Below, piece by piece: positions 1 to 7,108 of a DNA stretch of 64,000 nucleotides. Position 1 is the first letter of the stretch. Every line of letters starts with the position of its first letter. The translations under genes were made by a program, and so were the position numbers. A model generated the notes under the pieces. It saw only the letters and a program-made list of their open reading frames with translations, ran no database searches and was not told the origin of the DNA. Source of the DNA: Methanoregulaceae archaeon (GTDB lineage Bacteria; Armatimonadota; Fimbriimonadia; Fimbriimonadales; Fimbriimonadaceae); assembly GCA_020850325.1 (NCBI GenBank), contig JADZEW010000008.1:62001-126000 (forward strand). Direction: 5' to 3'.

Positions 1-1343
1 GCCATACCGAAAGCCACGCCGAGGTTGCGCACGCCTCGCTCGCGTTGGCCGAGCAGCCAGCCAAAACCAAGCGTTGCGAGGATGGCCCACGGCACCGCCA
101 GTCCCATCGCGAGCTTTCGCTGGAACAAGGCGGGAAAGTATGGGGCGAGCAGTCCGATGAGCGCCCAGCAAAGGACCAGGTCGTGGCCCGGATGTCCGGT
201 CCGCAACTGGGTCGCGAGCGCGATGACCAATCCGAATCCGACTCCAAATGCGAGCGCCCCCATCCAATAGCCCTCGGCGTGCCGCAGCGCCAATCCGTAA
301 GCGGCGACCATGAGGATCACAGTGGCCCAGACGGCCATTTGCCGGTATCGATCAGAAGCGGGCTTGCCAATGAGGTCGTCGCGCCCGTCGGTCTTGGTCT
401 GGAGGAGCCCGATCAGCGCCAGTACGATCAGCACCGAGAACCCCATGAGAACGGTCTGGAAATTTGGAGAATACGTTTCCGTCGCGGCACGAGCTTGGAA
501 GACTGCATCCTGACGCAGCACGTACATGAACCACAGTGCGCTGGGCACGGCTCCTAGTCCGATCACGGCGGCGCGGGCAACCCAAGCGCCGGTCACCAGC
601 CGGCTTGCCGCACTGACGACGAGGAAAGCGACGAGCACGAACGTGATCAGCAGCACGTCGTAGCTGTGGATGTTCATCAGCACCGCCATCGCGAGCACGC
701 CGTAAGGCACCGGCCGCCAACTCTCGCGGCTATCCAGCACCGCGATGAATACGGCAATGATGAGGCAAAGCGACGCCATGAAGAGGCCGTTCTCCAGCAT
801 CGAAGGGAAGACAAACGCTTCGGTTTGCCACACGTCGACCGGCAGGCGGCCTTGGGTCAACGGCGCGAGAGGAGAGCCCTTGGTGTGGGCGATGCCAAAG
901 TGGTGCCACACCAGAAACCCAAGTCCGCCGCCAATAACGGTCACGATCACGCCGAGCTTCTGCACGTAGTTGTCGGTGGTTACCCGGCGGATGAGCTGGT
1001 ACACCGCCCACACAAACAGGCCGGAAAAGACGATTCGGGCCGCGCTTAAGGCAAGGGTGATCCCTAGCCCTTTCGCGAGGATCCCCAAAAACCAGAAGTA
1101 GAGGTGAATGGTTAGCCCGGGTTGGGCATCGAGGGTAAACCGGTTATCAAAGAGGAACCTTCCGTCCATCGCCTGACGCATCCAGGCGGCGTACACCATG
1201 TTGTCGTCCGCGGCAATCGGCACCCCCAGCAACGCCGAGCCCGGGGGGGCGGCGAGCAGTCCGTAGAGGTAGGGCAGGAAGGCCACGAGGGCCGCAACAA
1301 TGGCGGCCCGGATCGCAAAACGGCGTGCGGAAGGATCTTCCAA
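1..1343 (-). CDS. Multi-pass membrane protein, 3' end outside window
   Basis: An open frame of about 447 codons runs off the left edge on the minus strand, so the C-terminus is missing. It encodes many hydrophobic helices (for example AIVAALVAFLPYLYGLL near the N-terminus) separated by short polar loops. One loop near residue 43 reads ADDNMVYAAWMRQAMDGRF. This resembles the polytopic family of uncharacterised or GT-C-like glycosyltransferase membrane proteins, but I see no motif that proves glycosyl transfer. The only plausible upstream start is the TTG directly after the TAG of the preceding gene (1344-1346), so translation is probably coupled. It is the last visible member of the minus-strand envelope cluster. 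Confidence 0.75.
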   Translation of the reverse strand, partial: MEDPSARRFAIRAAIVAALVAFLPYLYGLLAAPPGSALLGVPIAADDNMVYAAWMRQAMDGRFLFDNRFTLDAQPGLTIHLYFWFLGILAKGLGITLALSAARIVFSGLFVWAVYQLIRRVTTDNYVQKLGVIVTVIGGGLGFLVWHHFGIAHTKGSPLAPLTQGRLPVDVWQTEAFVFPSMLENGLFMASLCLIIAVFIAVLDSRESWRPVPYGVLAMAVLMNIHSYDVLLITFVLVAFLVVSAASRLVTGAWVARAAVIGLGAVPSALWFMYVLRQDAVFQARAATETYSPNFQTVLMGFSVLIVLALIGLLQTKTDGRDDLIGKPASDRYRQMAVWATVILMVAAYGLALRHAEGYWMGALAFGVGFGLVIALATQLRTGHPGHDLVLCWALIGLLAPYFPALFQRKLAMGLAVPWAILATLGFGWLLGQRERGVRNLGVAFGM

Positions 1344-1733
1344 CTACTTGGGAATGGGACGGCCCATGCTGCGATAAATGCCTTCGATCAGTTCGATCTG
1401 CTTCTTTGCGTGCACGTTCTTGGCGTCGACCTTCTTGACACCACGATACAAGCGGAGTGACTTCGGATACTTGTCCTTCGGAGCAAGCGCCGGGCTGATC
1501 AAAACCGCGTCGGCCAGCTTCGTTGCAGCGTCGATGTGCGCCTTCTTCAGCTTCGCATCGCTTGGCTTCTTCTTGTAGGCCGCCTCAGCGGCGACATGCT
1601 TCTTCTCAAGACCGGCCAGCATCGCCAGTTCCTTCTTGTCCATGTCACTCAACTTGGCTTGGGCAGGCGCCGAAGCAGTCAGCGAGGCGAAGAGGCCGAG
1701 AACAAGTGCACAGGTAAGGCTAATCGTACGCAT
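1344..1733 (-). CDS. Small secreted protein, unknown function
   Basis: A 129-residue protein. It starts with a clear signal peptide (MRTISLTCALVLGLFASL, then a cleavage-like APAQA) followed by a Lys/Ala-rich, mostly helical domain ending in PIPK. The open frame continues upstream in the same phase, but the ATG at 1733 is chosen because it gives a signal peptide and lies 6 bases after a TATAGT -10-like hexamer. No catalytic motif is visible and I do not recognise the family. It sits between the DUF4350 gene and the membrane protein gene that starts straight after its stop, so it is likely co-transcribed with the latter. Confidence 0.75.
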   Translation of the reverse strand: MRTISLTCALVLGLFASLTASAPAQAKLSDMDKKELAMLAGLEKKHVAAEAAYKKKPSDAKLKKAHIDAATKLADAVLISPALAPKDKYPKSLRLYRGVKKVDAKNVHAKKQIELIEGIYRSMGRPIPK

Positions 1734-1739
1734 CACACT

Positions 1740-1745
1740 ACTATA
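1740..1745 (-). promoter_or_regulatory. -10-like TATAGT, leaderless start
   Basis: TATAGT lies 6 bases before the ATG at 1733, inside the short gap after the DUF4350 gene. The spacing would place the transcription start at or next to the start codon. There is no Shine-Dalgarno sequence. The hexamer was found by eye and no -35 was identified. Confidence 0.5.
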
Positions 1746-1747
1746 AC

Positions 1748-2944
1748 TCAGAACCGCGAACGACGGGTTCCGTCGCTGCGGACTTTGCGGCGACTGGCGA
1801 TCCGCTCCTTGCCGACAAACGCGGTCACTTCCCGATCCAGGTCCATGGCCACACGAATCGCATCCTGGGGGCGGATGCGCTCTTGAGAAGCGATTTCCAC
1901 CTCGCGGTAGATGTGCCTGAGCGACTCGGGAATACGCGCGCTCCAAACCGCCCACTCCGTACCTCTAGCCAGCTTCAACTCGCTCAGAATCTTGTGGCGC
2001 GCATCGGCGAGCGCGGCCCTCAGGGCAACGTCGGTTGCATTGGCGCGACGGTAGAAGCCGGCCGTCGCTTCGACCAAGTCCCTCTGGCCACGCTGAGGCG
2101 GCCGGACTACCGGGGGTAATCCAAACCCGCGTCCCAAGGTGTAGGCCACGATGAGCAGGCAGATGATGATCTGACCCCATCCTGCCGCGTAGCCGGGGCC
2201 TAAGCGATCGAGGATGCCCGGTTCCTGCGAGTTGCCCCATGCTGCCTCCAAGAAGCGCAACCGGGAGTCGGGCGGAGCGAGCTTCTTTAACGCACCCATC
2301 AGGATGGGAGCGTGGTCGGCTTCGGTAATGAAGCGATTCGTTGCCGGGAGCCAGTCGTAGAGAACGATCAGGCGACCCTTGCCAACCGTTACGACGTCGA
2401 GAAATGGGGCACCGCTCTCGGTTTGCCAGACGGGCGAAATGACGTCTTCCGGACCAACCCAGTTGCCGATCGACCCCTGAGTCGTCACCAGGGAAGTCTC
2501 GGCAGTGATTTCCTGGTCAGCACTCGACACCTTGACGCGTTGTCGGCCATCGATCGACGCCTTGCGGAAGTTGCCTGAGAGTCGGCCGACGATCGCGGTC
2601 CCTCCTTCCCTCACGAACGTCAGCACGTGATCTTCGAAGGCCTTCTCCTCGTCGCTTTGCTCGAGTTCGGCGATCCAGTCCGAAACCGAAGTCGTTTCGA
2701 TGAGAATCACGACGGGAACGTCGCGCGGCTCAAAGCGGGGAAGCGGATCGCGCGTGGAGTCAAGATCGAACCCGGCCGATCGGGCGAGGGTGGCTAAGAT
2801 TCTTAGTCCGCTCGGAGCCGCACTACCGGCGCTGGGCCGGGTCGCCGCATTGCTTTGCGCAAGGGTGAGCATCGATGCCGCAAGGCCCAGGATGCCGAGG
2901 AGCACCCAGATTCCGACCGGCATGCCTCGGACGATGCGCCTCAC
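1748..2944 (-). CDS. DUF4350 domain-containing membrane protein
   Basis: About 398 residues. An N-terminal membrane helix (VGIWVLLGILGLAASML) is followed by a soluble domain of the DUF4350 type (GLRILATLARSAGFDL, then EPRDVPVVILIETT and FVREGGTAIVGRLSG). A second membrane helix near residue 270 (GWGQIIICLLIVAYTLGRGFG) precedes a helical C-terminal tail. The start is placed at GTG 2944 because it overlaps the TGA of the upstream DUF4129 gene by 4 bases (GTGA). DUF4350 proteins commonly sit with DUF4129 and MoxR-type genes in envelope-associated clusters. No MoxR gene is visible here, though one could lie beyond the left edge. Biochemical function is unknown. Confidence 0.8.
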   Translation of the reverse strand: MRRIVRGMPVGIWVLLGILGLAASMLTLAQSNAATRPSAGSAAPSGLRILATLARSAGFDLDSTRDPLPRFEPRDVPVVILIETTSVSDWIAELEQSDEEKAFEDHVLTFVREGGTAIVGRLSGNFRKASIDGRQRVKVSSADQEITAETSLVTTQGSIGNWVGPEDVISPVWQTESGAPFLDVVTVGKGRLIVLYDWLPATNRFITEADHAPILMGALKKLAPPDSRLRFLEAAWGNSQEPGILDRLGPGYAAGWGQIIICLLIVAYTLGRGFGLPPVVRPPQRGQRDLVEATAGFYRRANATDVALRAALADARHKILSELKLARGTEWAVWSARIPESLRHIYREVEIASQERIRPQDAIRVAMDLDREVTAFVGKERIASRRKVRSDGTRRSRF

Positions 2945-3843
2945 GCCGCCTTCCTCCGCGTAAGTTCGGTGATCTCGACGTACCACGTGCGGAACGCCTG
3001 CACATCGTCACGCCCGCGAACCTCCATGCCGTACCAGATGCGGTCGAACGCGAGAGTTGCTGGGCGGAAGTTCAGCCCGTCGGGACGAAGCGGGCTTTGC
3101 TCGACCCGCCGGAAATGCTCCCAGTTGGTCTCGCCTCTCACAAATCGGGCGATCCGCGCCTCGTCAAATCGGATCAGGCAAGCCAGATACAGGGCGCGAA
3201 CCGCCTCCCGATACCGCCCCTGCGCCTCGAGTTCGTCAGCTTTTTGCAACCACTCATCGAGTGAGTAGTCCGGCTCATCGTCATCCAAGATCGCCCGCGC
3301 CTTTCGCCGTAGCTGGGAACGCCAAGAGAAATGACGGAACGCGAAGTAGAGGAACACGGCCAAGAGCCCGATGAGGATGCCCCAAACCAAGTAGATCAGT
3401 CCTTGTCCTAATCCTCCGAACATGGGCGGACTGATGTTGGGCGCTCGCGGCGCGCGATCTCGCTGGAGCCAACGGGCGATCGCCTCGAACGCTTGGGCGA
3501 TCCAGTTCGAGCCTTCTCGGGCGCCGCTGTCCCGGTAGAGCGGCGATGACCGCTTCTCCTTCTGTGCGGCTTCCCGGTAAGACGGGTCTAACCCCTGAGT
3601 GGCCCGTTCAGCGGCGGCTCGGTCGCGTACGGCTTGGCGAATCTGATCGTTGTCAAGGTCGTCGATCAGCGGCGCAAGGGGATCCGCCTCGGGCAGCCCG
3701 TCTCGAACCACCTGCCGCAGCTGCGGGTCGCGCACGTTGGCGACCCGCTCCTCCAGCTCCGTTGCGGACTCTTGAGCGAGCGCGCTACAGCTGGAAGCGA
3801 TGACCAGGAGTATTGCGCCAAACCTCTTGCGCCAACACTTCAA
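2941..3843 (-). CDS. DUF4129 domain-containing protein
   Basis: 300 residues. A signal peptide (LLVIASSCSALAQ) leads into a charged extracytoplasmic region. One membrane helix around residues 150-170 (IYLVWGILIGLLAVFLYFAF) is followed by a cytoplasmic C-terminal DUF4129 domain with the typical YREAVRALYLACL helix and a WYGMEVRGRDDVQAF-like end. The start ATG at 3843 overlaps the 3' end of the upstream membrane protein gene by 59 bases. It is kept because it is the start that supplies the signal peptide. It forms a tight unit with the downstream DUF4350 gene. The family is linked by context to envelope or transglutaminase-like systems but has no proven reaction. Confidence 0.85.
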   Translation of the reverse strand: MKCWRKRFGAILLVIASSCSALAQESATELEERVANVRDPQLRQVVRDGLPEADPLAPLIDDLDNDQIRQAVRDRAAAERATQGLDPSYREAAQKEKRSSPLYRDSGAREGSNWIAQAFEAIARWLQRDRAPRAPNISPPMFGGLGQGLIYLVWGILIGLLAVFLYFAFRHFSWRSQLRRKARAILDDDEPDYSLDEWLQKADELEAQGRYREAVRALYLACLIRFDEARIARFVRGETNWEHFRRVEQSPLRPDGLNFRPATLAFDRIWYGMEVRGRDDVQAFRTWYVEITELTRRKAA

Positions 3844-4807
3844 TGTCGTATCCCTCCCGGCTTACGCGCCGCTCGAAGTAGAGAATGGTGCAGACGGTGC
3901 TCCACATGGGCACCGAAACCCAGATGACCAGATACCACGGAATGTAGGCAAACGTCGCCGCGACGATGTCGTGGGCGGCCGCCCCGACGAACGTGTTGGC
4001 CACCCATTGGCCGATGCCCAGTTGGGCATCCAGGGCAAAGAGGCCCCAGCCAAAAACTCCGAAGAGAAAGGCGATCAGCAACATCGCGATCATGGGCGCG
4101 CCCACACTCGAACCGATGAGATTACGCCCTCGGCGGATCGCTTCCCGTGCCGGCAGGTTCTCGAGCACGGCGGCCGCGGGCACGAGCGCATCCCTCACCA
4201 AGACCGCTGGGGCGAATGCGATCGCAAACGCAAAGGTCACCACCGCCAGACCCGCTGACAGGGCGGCCATGCCAAAGCTCTCATTGCCCTCGCTGGTGAG
4301 TGCACTGAGGAAGAGCAGTCCCAGCGAGATGATAAAGAACACCCCCGCGGTTGCCACCTGGCGCAGAAGCAGGCGAAGCAGGACCGGGGTCGCCCGCCGG
4401 GCCGCAGTCTGGGCGGCGGCCGCATTGGGCAGGTTGCCCGCCATGAAATCGCTGACGATGTGGGTAGTCAGTGCGGCGACGTAGGCCGCCCCGTAGAGCG
4501 CGACCGGAGCCGCCACAAACACCGCCAGACCCATCGCTCCGATCGCCTCACCAATCTGGGCACGGGTGTCGTCGGGGTTCCGCGTGGACCAGAAGAGCGG
4601 AAACGCGTAGGACCAAAAGAACATGAAACCTGCGAGCCCCAGGAGCGAAGCCGGAGCTGCCGCGGCCAGCAAGGTCCGAGCGGAGTTTCGATACGCCTCC
4701 AGCGCAAGTTCGACCACCTCGCTGGGCGTCATCGGACGCAATCGCTCACGGCGGCTCTGAGCCGCACGGCGACGAATCTGGTAACGCTGAAGCGGGTCGT
4801 GCGTCAC
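3785..4807 (-). CDS. Polytopic membrane protein, DUF4129-cluster partner
   Basis: 340 residues with about six hydrophobic segments (LLAAAAPASLLGLAGFMFFW, VFVAAPVALYGAAYVAALT, GVFFIISLGLLFLSAL and others) and an Arg-rich cytoplasmic N-terminus. A PAREAIRRGRNLIG segment before a late membrane helix resembles the glycerophosphodiester-phosphodiesterase membrane-domain-like proteins often found with DUF4129 genes. It is the first gene of the minus-strand cluster. The frame starts at GTG 4807, and a TAAACT hexamer lies 9 bases upstream. The exact role is unknown. Confidence 0.75.
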   Translation of the reverse strand: MTHDPLQRYQIRRRAAQSRRERLRPMTPSEVVELALEAYRNSARTLLAAAAPASLLGLAGFMFFWSYAFPLFWSTRNPDDTRAQIGEAIGAMGLAVFVAAPVALYGAAYVAALTTHIVSDFMAGNLPNAAAAQTAARRATPVLLRLLLRQVATAGVFFIISLGLLFLSALTSEGNESFGMAALSAGLAVVTFAFAIAFAPAVLVRDALVPAAAVLENLPAREAIRRGRNLIGSSVGAPMIAMLLIAFLFGVFGWGLFALDAQLGIGQWVANTFVGAAAHDIVAATFAYIPWYLVIWVSVPMWSTVCTILYFERRVSREGYDIEVLAQEVWRNTPGHRFQL

Positions 4808-4927
4808 GAAGGATGGAGTTTACACGGCCCGAAGGACCCGCACGGGAATCCCGGTGCTGGAAACTGACGTCTTGATAAAGGGGATCCCCCCGCACTTTCA
4901 CGAGAAACAGGAGTTACACCGAACACA

Positions 4928-5629
4928 ATGCTGCATCTGACAACCCTCGCCGCCGTCGCTCTCGCCGGTCAAGCCAACCCGGACTGGAACGACATCGTGC
5001 AGAAGAACTTCCGCGATGCATTCTTCGTCGCGAAGGTCGTTCGGGGCAACCAAGCCGAGCTCAAAAAGATCAACGGCGACTTCGCCTACTCCTACCGCTT
5101 CACCACGACCACGGCCCGCGTAAAGGAGCCCTTTAAGATGCGGTTGGAGGCGGTCGTGGAGGACGCCAAGCTTCTGTACATCATCAACGGAGCGAAGAAG
5201 CACTACAACGTCGACAACAAGTTGAAGGGCGTCGATGATGTCTCCAAAGCCCCGGGCAAGCGCCAGACGACGCTCGATTTCGGCATCCTCACGCCGTCGC
5301 TTTTTGACGACCTCTTTGTCGCCAAATTTGTCCGAACCGATCGCGAGTCGGGCAACTGGATTTTCGACATCACGTACACAAAGAACGACAATAGCCGGCA
5401 TCGCGTCTGGGTCGACAAGGACAAGAAGTTCATCACGCGTCGCGCTTGGTTCAACCAGGAGGGGCTCCAGTTGGCCACGTTCATCTATGAGAACCCGAAG
5501 AACGAGGGTGGAGTCTGGTTCCCGACCAAGTGCACGGTGAAGAACGTCGAGGACAAGGTAGCCGGGATCACGGAGTACCAGCGAATGGCGATCAACAAAG
5601 GCATCGATGATGCCATGTTTCGCTGGTAA
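4928..5629 (+). CDS. LolA-like outer-membrane lipoprotein-sorting family protein
   Basis: 233 residues with a short hydrophobic secretion signal (LTTLAAVALAGQANP). The mature part has the alternating beta-strand pattern of the LolA/LolB fold: KINGDFAYSYRFTT, then FKMRLEAVVEDAKLLYII, and finally WFPTKCTVKNVEDKVAG near the C-terminus. Relatives are annotated as outer-membrane lipoprotein-sorting proteins, which implies a periplasm and an outer membrane. Assignment rests on fold-like pattern rather than a catalytic motif. It is a single gene, and TACACC lies 7 bases before the ATG. The following gene is convergent. Confidence 0.65.
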   Translation: MLHLTTLAAVALAGQANPDWNDIVQKNFRDAFFVAKVVRGNQAELKKINGDFAYSYRFTTTTARVKEPFKMRLEAVVEDAKLLYIINGAKKHYNVDNKLKGVDDVSKAPGKRQTTLDFGILTPSLFDDLFVAKFVRTDRESGNWIFDITYTKNDNSRHRVWVDKDKKFITRRAWFNQEGLQLATFIYENPKNEGGVWFPTKCTVKNVEDKVAGITEYQRMAINKGIDDAMFRW

Positions 5630-5648
5630 AACATAGACATAAACTGAA

Positions 5649-5671
5649 GCGGACCGGCATCGCCGGCCCGC
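5649..5671. terminator. Stem-loop between convergent genes
   Basis: A 10-bp inverted repeat with one mismatch (GCGGACCGGC against GCCGGCCCGC) and a 3-base ATC loop sits between the LolA-like gene and the convergent PEP-CTERM gene. There is no long T-run, so it may act as a bidirectional or factor-assisted terminator. Confidence 0.45.
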
Positions 5672-5700
5672 AAACAGGAGTTAGAAGAGCTGATCGTAGC

Positions 5701-6249
5701 TTATCGTTTGTTACGTCTTCGGCGGAGAACCGTGGCGGTGCCAATCCCGAGGATAGCCAGTGAAGCTGGCTCAGGCACGGCCGTATCTTCGAACTGACCT
5801 TCGAAATAGAACGTTTCGATGCAATCGTCGAGCGATACACGCGCGTGAATGCCAAAGGTTTCGACCGTGCCGCTCACATTCTGGAACGTGAAGTCTTGAT
5901 CGTGGCCGGGCTTGACGCCCTTGTTAGGATTCGTCTTGAACCCTGCGATGCCGCCGGTTCCAGAGTAGTTCTGGTTGTAGGTCCACACGCCAGAACTCTG
6001 GCCCTGAGCCGACATGTCGTTGTCGTTATCGAGGAGCCAGAAGCCGAAGACGTCGAGGACGTTGTAGGTGTTCCCCTTCCATGTGATGGTTGGAGCACCG
6101 TTCAGGGCGAGGTTCCAACTCTTCGGCCCCGTGCCTTCGATGATGATTCCAGTCCAAGTTGTCGGAGCCGAGAAAGAGCTGCGCGATTGGGCGTTCGAAA
6201 TGCCCACCACCGCTAGACCAAGGATGCTAATGAATGCCGCTTTTTTCAT
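5701..6249 (-). CDS. PEP-CTERM sorting domain protein
   Basis: 182 residues. The N-terminal signal peptide is MKKAAFISILGLAVVG followed by ISNAQ. The middle is rich in Gly, Asn, Thr and aromatic residues, as is usual for beta-rich surface proteins. The C-terminus is the standard sorting tag: VPEP, a hydrophobic helix (ASLAILGIGTATVL) and an Arg/Lys tail (RRRRNKR). Such proteins are exported and then processed by an exosortase, which is not in this window. The open frame extends upstream, but the ATG at 6249 gives the signal peptide. It has no detectable relation to the other two PEP-CTERM proteins here beyond the tag. Confidence 0.85.
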   Translation of the reverse strand: MKKAAFISILGLAVVGISNAQSRSSFSAPTTWTGIIIEGTGPKSWNLALNGAPTITWKGNTYNVLDVFGFWLLDNDNDMSAQGQSSGVWTYNQNYSGTGGIAGFKTNPNKGVKPGHDQDFTFQNVSGTVETFGIHARVSLDDCIETFYFEGQFEDTAVPEPASLAILGIGTATVLRRRRNKR

Positions 6250-6342
6250 GAATGAATCTCGCTTAGAGGACACTAACGAGAAACAGCAGGACATGGGCCA
6301 TACACCTAAACGGGACGGGAGCCGGCACATATACCTGGGGTC

Positions 6343-7056
6343 TTATCCACGAACCAGTTCGACGACGGCTCGGACGGCATCCTCATCGACGACCATGTGA
6401 TGGCCGTAGTCCACCTCGGTCCCGAGCCGCGAGGTGGGGTCCATGGCCTCGACAAATGGGCCGAAGTGGATGCAACTGGGTTCAAGCGTGTCGACCACGA
6501 GGGCAACGTTGTTCGCACGAATGCCCTCGCAAGGCTGGACAACAATGCGACCCGCGGCGTGATCCATGATTCGGCGCAATTTAGGGAGCCCAGTCAGGAT
6601 TTCGCGAGTTTGGCCGCTTGAGAGTACGCGATCGACTCCCGCATCGACCAGCGCATCGATGGCGGCCAGCGGATCGGGGGTTACATCGAACGCTCGATGA
6701 CACATTACGGGTAGCGTCCCGGCCCGGCGGCGCAACTTCTCCATCCTGGGCCGGTCGATCGAACCGTCGGCGAGCAGGATGCCAAAGACCACTCCATCTG
6801 CTCCGGCAGAGACTAACTCGTCCACTTCACGCTCCATGGTTGCGAACTCCGATTCCGAGTAGAAGAACCCACCCTCGCGAGGACGAATCATCGCCATAAC
6901 GGGAAGGGAACACGCTGCCTTAACCGAGCGCAGCAGCCCCGTCGACGGAGTAACGCCTCCGGCGATGATTCCGGCGCAGAGCTCGATGCGGTCGGCCCCG
7001 GCCCGCTCGATGGCAAGGGCATCTTCGACAGAACAGCCGACGACTTCCACGATCAT
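6343..7056 (-). CDS. cutC: CutC family TIM-barrel protein
   Basis: 237 residues covering the whole CutC family: IVEVVGCSVEDALAIERAGA at the start, RIELCAGIIAGGVTPSTGLL, MAMIRPREGGFFYSE, MCHRAFDVTPDPLAAI and the late RVLSSGQ strand. The fold is a TIM barrel. The name comes from proposed copper homeostasis, but the reaction is not established. The start at 7056 removes an unlikely 32-residue extension and lies 6 bases after TATGGT. The gene is divergent from the halogenase-like gene at 7109 with only 52 bases between, so both start signals sit in that gap. Confidence 0.9.
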   Translation of the reverse strand: MIVEVVGCSVEDALAIERAGADRIELCAGIIAGGVTPSTGLLRSVKAACSLPVMAMIRPREGGFFYSESEFATMEREVDELVSAGADGVVFGILLADGSIDRPRMEKLRRRAGTLPVMCHRAFDVTPDPLAAIDALVDAGVDRVLSSGQTREILTGLPKLRRIMDHAAGRIVVQPCEGIRANNVALVVDTLEPSCIHFGPFVEAMDPTSRLGTEVDYGHHMVVDEDAVRAVVELVRG

Positions 7057-7062
7057 CCTCGC

Positions 7063-7068
7063 ACCATA
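7063..7068 (-). promoter_or_regulatory. -10-like TATGGT for cutC
   Basis: TATGGT lies 6 bases before the cutC ATG at 7056, in the 52-base divergent gap. No Shine-Dalgarno sequence is present. This fits the leaderless pattern seen across the window. Confidence 0.5.
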
Positions 7069-7095
7069 CCCGTGGCATGAGGAGAAAACTTGTGT

Positions 7096-7101
7096 TATCG
7101 T
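7096..7101 (+). promoter_or_regulatory. -10-like TATCGT for halogenase-like gene
   Basis: TATCGT lies 7 bases before the ATG at 7109 and faces the cutC hexamer across the same 52-base gap. A weak AAGG could serve as a ribosome site, but it would leave almost no leader. Confidence 0.4.
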
Positions 7102-7108
7102 AAGGTCG

